64,000 nucleotides of DNA from contig NZ_CP011492.1 in the NCBI RefSeq assembly GCF_001011035.1, positions 1,433,501 through 1,497,500 on the forward strand, written 5' to 3'. Positions within the stretch are counted from its first letter, which is position 1. The number at the start of each line of letters is the position of its first letter. This document shows positions 45,793 to 52,962 of this stretch, one piece after another. Both the position numbers and the translations under genes were made by a program. Source of the DNA: Streptomyces sp. CNQ-509 (lineage in GTDB: Bacteria > Actinomycetota > Actinomycetes > Streptomycetales > Streptomycetaceae). The notes beneath the pieces were generated by a model. The model saw nothing but the letters and a program-made list of their open reading frames with translations. It was not told the DNA's origin and ran no database searches.

Positions 45793-46451
45793 CCAGCGTG
45801 CTGATCGTCGACGACCACGCCCTCCAGCGGTTCGGCTTCCGGATGCTGCTGGAGAGCCAGGGCGACATGGCCGTCGCCGGCGAGGCCGGCGGCGGCGCGG
45901 AGGCGGTGCGGCTGGCCGCGGAACTGCGGCCCGACGTCGTCCTGATGGACGTCCGCATGCCCGGCCTCGACGGCATCGAGGCCACCCGCCGCATCACCGC
46001 CGCCGGCGGCCGCACCCGCGTGCTGATCCTGACGACGTTCGACCTCGACGAGTACGCCTTCGCCGGGCTGCGCGCCGGCGCCAGCGGGTTCCTCGTCAAG
46101 GACGCGCTGCCCGACGAACTGCTCGCCGGGATCCGGGCGGTGGCCTCCGGCGAGGCAGTGGTCGCCCCGGCGCTGACCCGCCGGCTCATCGAGCGCTACG
46201 CGCACCTGCTGCCCGCCCGCAGCGAGCCCGCGGGCCCCGACCCGCGGCTCGCCGTGCTCACCGACCGGGAGCGCGAGGTGCTGCGGGCCGTCGCGCTGGG
46301 CTGGACGAACGGCGAGATCGCGGAGCGGATGCACCTCGCCGAGTCGACCGTCAAGACGCACATCGGCCGGATCCTCGGCAAGACCGGAGCCCGCGACCGT
46401 GTGCAGGCGGTGATCTTCGCGTACGACACCCGCCTGGTACGCCCCGGCTGA
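45789..46451 (+). CDS. NarL/LuxR-type response regulator
   Basis: Cognate regulator of the preceding kinase, 220 residues. D8-D9 and phospho-acceptor D54 in VVLMDVRMPGLDG, Lys in GFLVKD, and a LuxR helix-turn-helix at about 152-212 (LTDREREVLRAVALGWTNGE). GTG 45789 overlaps the kinase stop, so its translation depends on the TTA-containing kinase message. It probably controls the ABC-2 exporter upstream (inference from order). Confidence 0.93.
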   Translation: MTSVLIVDDHALQRFGFRMLLESQGDMAVAGEAGGGAEAVRLAAELRPDVVLMDVRMPGLDGIEATRRITAAGGRTRVLILTTFDLDEYAFAGLRAGASGFLVKDALPDELLAGIRAVASGEAVVAPALTRRLIERYAHLLPARSEPAGPDPRLAVLTDREREVLRAVALGWTNGEIAERMHLAESTVKTHIGRILGKTGARDRVQAVIFAYDTRLVRPG

Positions 46452-46529
46452 CCGGCGCTGCCCGCGACGACGTACCGCGGCGCCCGGCCCGTACGCCCGT
46501 GACCGCGGGGCGTACCTGCCCACCCACCG

Positions 46530-46546
46530 GCCGGCCGACGGCCGGC
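46530..46546. terminator. Terminator between regulator and araC-type gene
   Basis: Perfect 7-bp stem GCCGGCC/GGCCGGC with loop GAC, touching the stop codon of the leftward AraC gene and 78 bp after the response regulator stop. Two convergent genes. Confidence 0.5.
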
Positions 46547-47451
46547 TACCCGGGGCCCCGGCCCCGCGGGGTCCATCCGGTCACCGGCGGGTCCCCCGTG
46601 TCCGGGGCGCGGTCGCTCCAGCCGCCCGGAGCCGTGCGGCCCTGCTGGTCGCGGAAGCGCACCGGCGCCACCCCCACCCGGCGGGTGAACAGCCGCGAGA
46701 AGTACGCCGGGTCGTCGTATCCCACCCGCCGGGCCACCGCCGCGATCGGCAGCTCCGTGGCGGCCAGCAGCTCCTTCGCCCGCCCGAGCCGTATCCCCAG
46801 CAGGTAGTCCTTCGGGCTGCACCCCGCCGCCCGCCGCACCGCGGAGCGCAGCTCCGCCGTCGTCATCCCGTGCCGCGCCGCGTGCTCGGCGACGGACAGC
46901 GGCAGGAAGGCGTCGCGGGCCAGCGCCGGCAGCACCGGGTCGCCGTCCGGGGCCATGTCCGCGCGCGACCGGCGCAGCGCCACGAGCAGGTCGTGCACGG
47001 CGGCGGACGTCTCGACCTCCAGCATCGGGTTGCCGCGGCGGGCGGCGCGGGCGATGCGGGTGACGACGGTACGCGGCCCGGTGGCGTCGCTGAGCGGCAC
47101 CACGGGCCGCTCCGGCTGGACGTAGCCCAGCTCGGTGTACGCGGCCACGGCGGACCCGGTGAAGTCGACGAACGCCTCGTCCCAGCCGGTCGCGGGGTCG
47201 GGCCCGTAGTGGTGGACAGCGCCCGGGGTGAGCCACAGGAGCGCGGGCGGCGCGACGTCCAGCACCGGTCCTTCGCCGTTCCGGAACCAGCCGCGGCCGC
47301 TGCTGATGACGACGGCGACGTGGTGGTCGAGCGTGCGCGGCCCCACGACCGGCAGGTCGCCGTACTGCAGCCCGACGCCCAGGCAGACCAGGCCGAGCTT
47401 GCGGTGCACCGGGCCGGGGGTGAAGTAGCGCATCCACGTGTGGTGGCTCAT
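46546..47451 (-). CDS. AraC-family transcriptional regulator
   Basis: Sugar-type AraC regulator of 301 residues. An N-terminal cupin ligand domain (about 20-110, with LTPGAVHHYG) is followed by two helix-turn-helices: LSVAEHAARHGMTTAELRSAVRRAAG and LPIAAVARRVGYDDPAYFSRLFTRRVG (each quoted only to mark place; key LGRAKELL and FSRLF). GGGCGGGAG precedes ATG 47451. Divergent from the broken GH35 gene, whose sugar was probably its ligand source; the regulator itself looks intact. Confidence 0.92.
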   Translation of the reverse strand: MSHHTWMRYFTPGPVHRKLGLVCLGVGLQYGDLPVVGPRTLDHHVAVVISSGRGWFRNGEGPVLDVAPPALLWLTPGAVHHYGPDPATGWDEAFVDFTGSAVAAYTELGYVQPERPVVPLSDATGPRTVVTRIARAARRGNPMLEVETSAAVHDLLVALRRSRADMAPDGDPVLPALARDAFLPLSVAEHAARHGMTTAELRSAVRRAAGCSPKDYLLGIRLGRAKELLAATELPIAAVARRVGYDDPAYFSRLFTRRVGVAPVRFRDQQGRTAPGGWSDRAPDTGDPPVTGWTPRGRGPG

Positions 47452-47599
47452 CTCCCGCCCTCCTTGCATCGCCGCCGCCGGGTCCTGACACCGGGACCGA
47501 GCGCCGAGTCCAAGCACCGTCGATCTTTGTCCATAGACGGGCGGGTGGCCAGGGGGCGCGAGTATGTGCCCGGCAATCGGCGACGAACGGCGGGAATCG

Positions 47600-48030
47600 G
47601 TGCCTGAGTTCACGGTGGAAGGCGACAGTTTTCATCTCGACGGGAGGCCGGTGCGGCTGCTGTCGGGGGCCATGCACTACTTCCGGGTGCACGAGGCGCA
47701 GTGGGGCCACCGCCTCGCGATGCTCCGCGCGATGGGCCTGACTTGCGTCGAGGCGTACATCCCGTGGCACCTGCACGAGCCGCACCCCGGCCGCTACGAG
47801 GACGTGGCGGCGGCCGGCCGCTTCATCGACGCCGCGCAGGCCGCGGGGCTGTGGGTGATCGTCCGCCCGGGTCCGTACCTCTGCGCCGAGTGGGAGAACG
47901 GCGGGCTGCCGCACGGGCTCACGGGCCCGCCGGGTCGCGGGTGCGCACCCGCGACCCGGAGTTCCTGGCCGCCGTGGACGACTGGTTCGACGCCGCGCTG
48001 CCGCAAATCGCCGCCCGCCAGGTGACGCGG
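47600..48030 (+). pseudogene. Broken GH35 beta-galactosidase fragment
   Basis: The start of a glycoside hydrolase family 35 beta-galactosidase is clear from GTG 47600: FHLDGRPVRLLSGAMHYFRV, then AMGLTCVEAYIPWHLHEP, then GLWVIVRPGPYLCAEWENGG, the conserved N-terminal barrel strands. Near 47930-47942 the frame shifts by one base lost (or two gained): the natural continuation RVRTRDPEFLAAVDDWFDAA is in the next frame. Homology then stops at about 48030, at the stop codon of the convergent PPOX-fold gene. Only about 140 of some 590 residues remain, without the catalytic second Glu, so the enzyme is dead. The adjacent AraC regulator is intact. Confidence 0.85.
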
Positions 48031-48032
48031 GG

Positions 48033-48503
48033 CTACGCCCCCTCCGACAGCCGCGCCGGGAAGCCCCCGGTGGCCACGGGACCCCACCGCTCCGGCGTGA
48101 TCCGGATCAGCGACTTCCCCTGCCGCACCATGGCCTCGCGGTACTCGTCCCAGTCCGGGTGCTCGCCCGCGATGTTGCGGAAGTACTCCACGAACGGCTC
48201 CACGTCAGCCGTCGCGTCGATCACCTCCGCCGCGCCGTCGACCTGCACCCACGGTCCGTCCCACTCGTCGGAGAGCACTACGATCCCGACCCGCGGGTCG
48301 CGCCGCGCGTTGCGGGTCTTGGCCCGTTCCGGGTACGTGGACACGACGATCCGCCCCGCGTCGTCCACGCCGCAGGTCAGCGGCGACGCCTGCGGCGAGC
48401 CGTCGGCCCGCCGGGTGAGCAGCAGGGCCCGGTGCCTGGGCCGTACGAAGTCGAGCAGCCCGGCGAGGTCGACCCGGGTGTTGGTGGCGATGTTCGGACT
48501 CAT
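48033..48503 (-). CDS. PPOX-class flavin/F420-dependent enzyme
   Basis: Split-barrel pyridoxamine-phosphate-oxidase-like protein of 156 residues. ALLLTRRADGSPQASPLTCGVDD and VSTYPERAKTRNARRDPRVGI carry the usual FMN/F420-binding pattern (key RADGSPQ and KTRNARRDPR). DGPWVQVDGAAEVID and YREAMVRQGKSLIRITPER follow. Actinobacterial proteins of this type often use F420 or bind haem/biliverdin. TATCGT lies seven bases before ATG 48503, arguing for that leaderless start over GTG 48512. Its 3' end meets the GH35 remnant. Confidence 0.9.
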   Translation of the reverse strand: MSPNIATNTRVDLAGLLDFVRPRHRALLLTRRADGSPQASPLTCGVDDAGRIVVSTYPERAKTRNARRDPRVGIVVLSDEWDGPWVQVDGAAEVIDATADVEPFVEYFRNIAGEHPDWDEYREAMVRQGKSLIRITPERWGPVATGGFPARLSEGA

Positions 48504-48582
48504 GTGCGTCACGATACGTCGCGCCGGGCCGCGCGGCGCGGGGCCCGTACAGTGGGCTGGAGTCGGACCCCGGGGGTCGCCG

Positions 48583-49500
48583 GTGAACAGCGTGAGCGAG
48601 GTCGTGCACGGCTTTCCGCATCTGCGGACCGTGCGGTCGGCCCTGACGGCGCTCTACCGGCGGCTCACCGCCGACCTCCTGCACGCCGACTTCCCCGTCA
48701 GCGTCCCCCCGGCCGACGTCGCCCTGGCCGCCGACGAGGATCTGCACCTCGGCGTCCAGCGCGTGGCGCACACGCTGGTGCAGCATCTGCGGCTGCCGGA
48801 CGCGCGGGTGATCGTCGGCTTCCGGGAGATGCCGGAGGCCGCGGTCGTGGAGCTGGCCGCGGGCCCGGAGTACTTCGTCGAGCTGAACCCGCGCTTCCGC
48901 GAGCACCGCAGGGACATCGGCGGGGCGCTGGCGCACGAGGTGATGCACGTCTATCTGGACCGCCTCGGCCTGTCCTTCCCGGAGACCGCGGAGAACGAGA
49001 TCCTCACCGACACCGCGACCGCCTACCTCGGCGCGGGCTGGCTGCTGCTGGACGCCTTCCGGGAGGGCGGCGGCGCCTCGCAGCGGTTCGGCTACCTGAC
49101 GCCGGAGGAGTTCGGCTACGTCGTCGCCAAGCGTGCCCTCGCCTTCGGCGAGAACCCGGAGGTCTGGTTCACCAGCCCGCAGGCGTACGAGGCGTACACC
49201 GCCGGCATGGACCTGGCCCGCCGGGACGCCGCCCGCCCGCCGCTGGCGGCCAGCGGCCGGCTGGGCCGGCACCGGTACACCCGGGACCGCAGGCGCGCGC
49301 AGGAGCTGTTCCTGCGTGCGGCCGACGGCGGGCTGACGACGACGGCCGCCCCCGTCGACGGCTACGCCTTCGAGGCCGGGCCCCCGATGCGGGTGTCGTT
49401 CCCGTGCCCCGTCTGCCACCAGCGGATCCGGGTGCCGGTGCGCGGATACGTACGGGCGCGCTGCGGGCTGTGCAAGGCGGTGCTGGAGTGCGACACGTGA
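48583..49500 (+). CDS. HEVMH putative metallopeptidase with zinc ribbon
   Basis: Not a named family to me. The protein has 305 residues from GTG 48583. A zinc-peptidase-like motif AHEVMHVYL lies at 117-125 (HExxH at 118-122), with acidic residues 16-25 further on in ENEILTDTATAYLGAG, a gluzincin-like third-ligand position. The C-terminal 40 residues contain CPVCHQRI and ARCGLCKAVLEC, a four-Cys zinc ribbon. No signal peptide, so probably cytoplasmic. GTG 48592 is an alternative start. TACAGT at 48548-48553 is a likely -10. The frame runs on upstream into antisense of the PPOX gene, which is not coding. Confidence 0.8.
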   Translation: MNSVSEVVHGFPHLRTVRSALTALYRRLTADLLHADFPVSVPPADVALAADEDLHLGVQRVAHTLVQHLRLPDARVIVGFREMPEAAVVELAAGPEYFVELNPRFREHRRDIGGALAHEVMHVYLDRLGLSFPETAENEILTDTATAYLGAGWLLLDAFREGGGASQRFGYLTPEEFGYVVAKRALAFGENPEVWFTSPQAYEAYTAGMDLARRDAARPPLAASGRLGRHRYTRDRRRAQELFLRAADGGLTTTAAPVDGYAFEAGPPMRVSFPCPVCHQRIRVPVRGYVRARCGLCKAVLECDT

Positions 49501-49535
49501 CCGGCCCGCGGAACCCGTGGGCGCCGCGGGCCGGT
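49500..49535. terminator. Bidirectional terminator overlapping a stop codon
   Basis: Perfect 12-bp stem ACCGGCCCGCGG (49500-49511) / CCGCGGGCCGGT (49524-49535), 12-nt loop. The first base is the last base of the TGA of the HEVMH gene; the convergent permease gene ends at 49549. Confidence 0.82.
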
Positions 49536-49548
49536 ACGTGCCGCGTCC

Positions 49549-50376
49549 TCAGCCCTTGATCGCCCCGGCCGCGAGACCGGAGGCCAGCCGCCGCTGCACG
49601 ATCACGAAGAAGATCAGCACCGGCAGCGTGATCAGCGTGGAGCTGGCCATGACCGGCCCCCACGCGGTGTCGTTCTCGCCGAAGAACTGGTAGATCCCCA
49701 CGGCCGCCGTGTACTTCTCGCTGTCCTTCATGAACGTGTACGCGAAGACGAACTCGTTCCAGGCGGTGATGAACGCGAAGACGCTGGTGGCCACCAGACC
49801 GGGCGCCACCAGCGGCAGCAGCACGGACCAGAACATCCGCGGCCAGGTGCAGCCGTCGATGTACGCCGCCTCCTCGACCTCCTTCGGCACGGTGGCGACG
49901 AACCCGCGCAGCGTCCAGATCGCGAACGGCAGCGACAGCGCGATGTAGACGATCGTCAGCCCGAGCAGGCTGTTGAGCATCTCGTAGTCGCGCATCTGCA
50001 GGAAGAGCGGGATGACCAGCGCCTCCAGCGGCACCATCTGCACGATCAGGATCATGATCAGCACGGAGGTGCGGAACGTGAAGCGGAAGCGCGCCACGGC
50101 CACGGCCGCGAAGAGCGAGAGCGCGGCGGCGGCCAGGATGGTGCCGAGGCCGACGATCGCCGAGTTCAGCAGGTAGCGGTCGAAGTCGCCCTCGTTCCAC
50201 ACCCGGCTGAAGTGCTCGAACGTGACGCCGCTGGGCAGCAGGTCCGAGCCCCGCGAGGAGGCCCGCGGGTCCAGCGCCGTGCTCATCATCCAGTAGACGG
50301 GGAAGAGGGTGAAGATCAGCAGCCCCGCGACGGCGGCCGGCAGGCCGATGCGCGAGCCGATCGAGGTGCGCTTCAC
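49549..50376 (-). CDS. Carbohydrate ABC transporter permease (MalG type)
   Basis: Second permease of a CUT1 sugar importer, 275 residues, six membrane helices. The EAA loop reads EVEEAAYIDGCTWPRMFWSVLLP, and the opening FTLFPVYWMMSTALDP plus C-terminal VQRRLASGLAAGAIKG are diagnostic. GTG 50376 overlaps the preceding permease stop as GTGA. Like most CUT1 systems, no ATPase gene is linked; in streptomycetes a shared MsiK-type ATPase is used. Confidence 0.95.
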   Translation of the reverse strand: MKRTSIGSRIGLPAAVAGLLIFTLFPVYWMMSTALDPRASSRGSDLLPSGVTFEHFSRVWNEGDFDRYLLNSAIVGLGTILAAAALSLFAAVAVARFRFTFRTSVLIMILIVQMVPLEALVIPLFLQMRDYEMLNSLLGLTIVYIALSLPFAIWTLRGFVATVPKEVEEAAYIDGCTWPRMFWSVLLPLVAPGLVATSVFAFITAWNEFVFAYTFMKDSEKYTAAVGIYQFFGENDTAWGPVMASSTLITLPVLIFFVIVQRRLASGLAAGAIKG

Positions 50377-51365
50377 AGGTCCTCCTCCCCCTGCCGGAAG
50401 AGCGTGCGGATGTAGACGAGGGTGATGGCGATGAGCAGGAGGGTGAGCATCACCGCGGCGGCGGCGCCGGCGCCGTAGTCGTTCTTGGCGAACGCCTCGA
50501 TGTACGAGTACACGCCGAGGTTCATGACGTCCTCGTTGCTTCCGCTGCCGCCGGGCATGAGGAAGATCTGGGTGAAGACCTTGAAGTCCCAGATGGTCGA
50601 GAGGATGGTCACGACCAGGAAGATCGGCCTGAGGGCCGGCACGGTGATGCGCCAGAACCGCTGCCAGGCGCTCGCGCCGTCGATCATCCCGGCCTCGTAC
50701 AGCTCCTTCGGCACCGTCATCAGGCCCGCGAGCACGGTGATGGCGACGAAGGGGAAGCCGTGGTGGACGACGTTCAGGGTGGCGATGGCGTAGAAGCCGA
50801 GCCGCTCGGTGAACCAGTTGGTGGTCTCGGGGTCGATGAGCCCGAGACCGCCGGCCAGCCGGCTCATCAGCCCGTCCTCCGCGGCGAAGAGCCAGACCCA
50901 GACGTACGTGCCGGTGACCGCCGGCATCGCCCAGGCGGCCATGATCGCGGTGGAGCAGACCACCCGCCACACGGTGCCCAGCCGGTTGAGCAGCAGCGCG
51001 ACGAAGGTGCCGAACGCCACCGTGAGGATCACGCAGCCGAACGCGAAGAACGCCGTGTTCGGCAGCACCGTGCGCCACAGCAGCTCGTTGGAGAGCAGGG
51101 CGGAGTAGTTGTCGAAGCCGGTCCAGGTGCCGACGCCGCCGCCGAACTTGACCTCGTAGTCCTGCAGCGACAGCTTGCCGACCTCGATCAGCGGCCACAG
51201 CAGCAGCCCGGCCAGCACCACAAGGGAGGGTGCCAGCAGCAGCCACGGCCGGGTCACCGTCACCAGCCGCTTGCGGCGGCGGGCGGCGTCGGCGGAGGCG
51301 CGGCCGGGCCGCGACGGCTCCGTGGGGGGAGCCAGCGCGACCTCGGCGGCGAGCGAATCCTTCAC
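50373..51365 (-). CDS. Carbohydrate ABC transporter permease (MalF type)
   Basis: First permease, 330 residues. After a 35-residue cytoplasmic start come six helices (LLLAPSLVVLAGLLLWPLIEV is helix one). The EAA loop is PKELYEAGMIDGASAWQRFWRITVP. It lies 34 bp downstream of the binding-protein gene and overlaps the second permease. Confidence 0.95.
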   Translation of the reverse strand: MKDSLAAEVALAPPTEPSRPGRASADAARRRKRLVTVTRPWLLLAPSLVVLAGLLLWPLIEVGKLSLQDYEVKFGGGVGTWTGFDNYSALLSNELLWRTVLPNTAFFAFGCVILTVAFGTFVALLLNRLGTVWRVVCSTAIMAAWAMPAVTGTYVWVWLFAAEDGLMSRLAGGLGLIDPETTNWFTERLGFYAIATLNVVHHGFPFVAITVLAGLMTVPKELYEAGMIDGASAWQRFWRITVPALRPIFLVVTILSTIWDFKVFTQIFLMPGGSGSNEDVMNLGVYSYIEAFAKNDYGAGAAAAVMLTLLLIAITLVYIRTLFRQGEEDL

Positions 51366-51399
51366 TGTGTCTTTCCGTGTCCTTGTCCGAAAGCGGGGT

Positions 51400-52701
51400 C
51401 TACTCGGACTTGGCGAAAATGTCGTCCATCTCGCCGGCGGCCTTGTCCGCTGCCTCCTGGACGCTCTGGTCGCCCTTGAGTACGGACTGGACCAACTTCA
51501 GCACCACCTGGCTGGCCTGGATCTCGCCGTAGGCGGTGGTCTTGGGGACGGTCGCGCCGGCCTCCATCATCTGCTTGGCGAACGGCTCGACCAGCGGGTC
51601 GCCCTCGTCGGCGATCTTCTTCAGGTCGGTGTTGGTACCGGGGAAGTAGTTCGTCTGCTTGGCCCACTCGGCGGCGAACTTGCCGGTGGTGGCCATCTTG
51701 ACGTACTCCCAGGCCAGTTCCTTCTTGTCGCTGTCGAACGTCGACAGGTAGGAGCCGCCGAGGAACGACGGGCTCATGCCGCCGTCCTTGCCGGGGATCG
51801 GCGCGGCGGCGATCTTGCCCTCCAGCTCGGGGGCCTCGTCGAGGAAGGTCTTGGGGGTCCAGTTGCCGGAGATCGTCATGGCGACGTTCCCCTTGGTGAA
51901 CTCCTGGGCCACCTCGTCCTCGCGCCAGGTGGTGACCTTCGCCGGGGACAGCTTGTCCTTCGTGGCGAGGTCGGTGTAGAACTGCAGGCCCTCGACGGAC
52001 TCCGGCGAGTTGATGGCCGACTTCCAGGTGTCGCCGTCCTGCACGGCGGGCTCGCCGCCCGCGCCCCAGACGAAGGGCATCGCGAACATCTCGGCCCCGC
52101 CGGCGACGGGGAACGAGATCATGTCCGGCTCCTCCTTCTTCAGGGTGAGCGCGACGTCCCGGAGCTCTTCCCAGGTCGTCGGGGCCTTCAGGCCGTGCTT
52201 GTCGAAGATGTCCTTGCGGTAGACGAGGCCGCGCACGCCCGCGTACCAGGGCATGCCGTACTGCTTGCCCTCCAGCGTGCCCGCGTCCTTCAGCCCCTCG
52301 ACCAGGTCCTGGTCGAGACCGGCGTCCTTCACCTGGTCGGTGACGTCCACCAGGCCGCCGGTGTCGGCGAACTGGGGCACCCAGGTGGTGCCGACCTCGG
52401 CGACGTCCGGCACCTGGTCCGGGCCGCCCTCGATCGCAGTGGTGAACTTGCGCTGAGCGCTCTCCCACTGCTGGTACTCGACGTTGACCTTCGCGCCGGT
52501 CTTCTTCTCGAACTCCTTGTTCAGTTTGTCGAAGAAGGGCTCGGCATCGGGGTTGGTCCCCTTCATGATCCAGACGTCGAGGGTCTTGCCCTTGCCGTCC
52601 AGTGCGTCGCCGCCGCCGTCCCCATCGTCGGAGTCGCTGCCACAGGCGGCGAGCCCCAGCACCATTGCGGCGCTCACGGCGCCGATGACGAACTTCCGCA
52701 T
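51400..52701 (-). CDS. Carbohydrate ABC transporter substrate-binding lipoprotein
   Basis: CUT1 (SBP_bac_1) solute-binding lipoprotein of 433 residues. Signal peptide with lipobox LAAC at about 17-20, then an Asp/Gly spacer. Fold landmarks: PDVAEVGTTWVPQFADTGGLVDVT, YGMPWYAGVRGLVYRKDIF, KGNVAMTISGNW and SFLGGSYLSTF. The promoter (TTGACC-N17-TACCGT) carries a DasR-like operator at its start site, so N-acetylglucosamine, chitobiose or a related amino sugar is a reasonable substrate guess; the motif alone does not prove it. First gene of a three-gene operon. Confidence 0.95.
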   Translation of the reverse strand: MRKFVIGAVSAAMVLGLAACGSDSDDGDGGGDALDGKGKTLDVWIMKGTNPDAEPFFDKLNKEFEKKTGAKVNVEYQQWESAQRKFTTAIEGGPDQVPDVAEVGTTWVPQFADTGGLVDVTDQVKDAGLDQDLVEGLKDAGTLEGKQYGMPWYAGVRGLVYRKDIFDKHGLKAPTTWEELRDVALTLKKEEPDMISFPVAGGAEMFAMPFVWGAGGEPAVQDGDTWKSAINSPESVEGLQFYTDLATKDKLSPAKVTTWREDEVAQEFTKGNVAMTISGNWTPKTFLDEAPELEGKIAAAPIPGKDGGMSPSFLGGSYLSTFDSDKKELAWEYVKMATTGKFAAEWAKQTNYFPGTNTDLKKIADEGDPLVEPFAKQMMEAGATVPKTTAYGEIQASQVVLKLVQSVLKGDQSVQEAADKAAGEMDDIFAKSE

Positions 52702-52735
52702 GAACCGCTCCCGCTCTCCAGTGAGCCGAACCTGA

Positions 52736-52751
52736 ACTTGTCTAGACCACC
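52736..52751 (-). promoter_or_regulatory. Candidate DasR-responsive element (dre)
   Basis: Plus-strand ACTTGTCTAGACCACC matches the dre consensus ACTGGTCTAGACCAGT at 13 of 16 positions with the full GTCTAGAC core. It covers the predicted transcription start (about 52748) of the sugar transporter operon, the position for a repressor. Confidence 0.65.
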
Positions 52752-52754
52752 AGG

Positions 52755-52783
52755 ACGGTATGGAGTGGTTTAACCAGGGTCAA
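52755..52783 (-). promoter_or_regulatory. Promoter of the sugar ABC operon
   Basis: Minus-strand -35 TTGACC (52778-52783), 17-bp spacer, -10 TACCGT (52755-52760). The spacer contains a second dyad, TGGTT-T-AACCA on the plus strand (52766-52776). Confidence 0.75.
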
Positions 52784-52904
52784 GGGTGGTTTCGAGGTGA
52801 TGCCGAACCGTTGTCTGAGGCGTCGCCGAAGCGTCCATCCGACACTTGTCCGACCTTTGACGTTGCGCGCTGTGCATCCGAAACTATCATCGTCATTTTC
52901 TTAC

Positions 52905-52937
52905 CGCCCGCCTCCGGCGCGCGACCGGAGGCAGGCG
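52905..52937 (-). terminator. Terminator after the PQQ-dehydrogenase gene
   Basis: Stem 52905-52917 with 52925-52937, 13 pairs with one mismatch, loop CGCGCGA, 25 bp past the stop codon. It isolates the downstream sugar transporter promoter. AAGCGCTT at 52941-52948 between them looks like a weak LacI-family half-palindrome. Confidence 0.75.
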
Positions 52938-52962
52938 TGGAAGCGCTTGCTATCGCGAAGCG

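Noticed and set aside
47701..49500. A 599-codon frame joining the GH35 fragment to the HEVMH protein
   Set aside because: The middle third is antisense to the PPOX gene and unlike protein; the HEVMH gene has its own start near 48583.
52938..52951. CebR/LacI operator (TGGAAGCGCTTGCT)
   Set aside because: Only the central AAGCGCTT is symmetrical; 10 of 14 positions match the CebR box and it lies about 240 bp from the operon start, so it is kept only as a remark.
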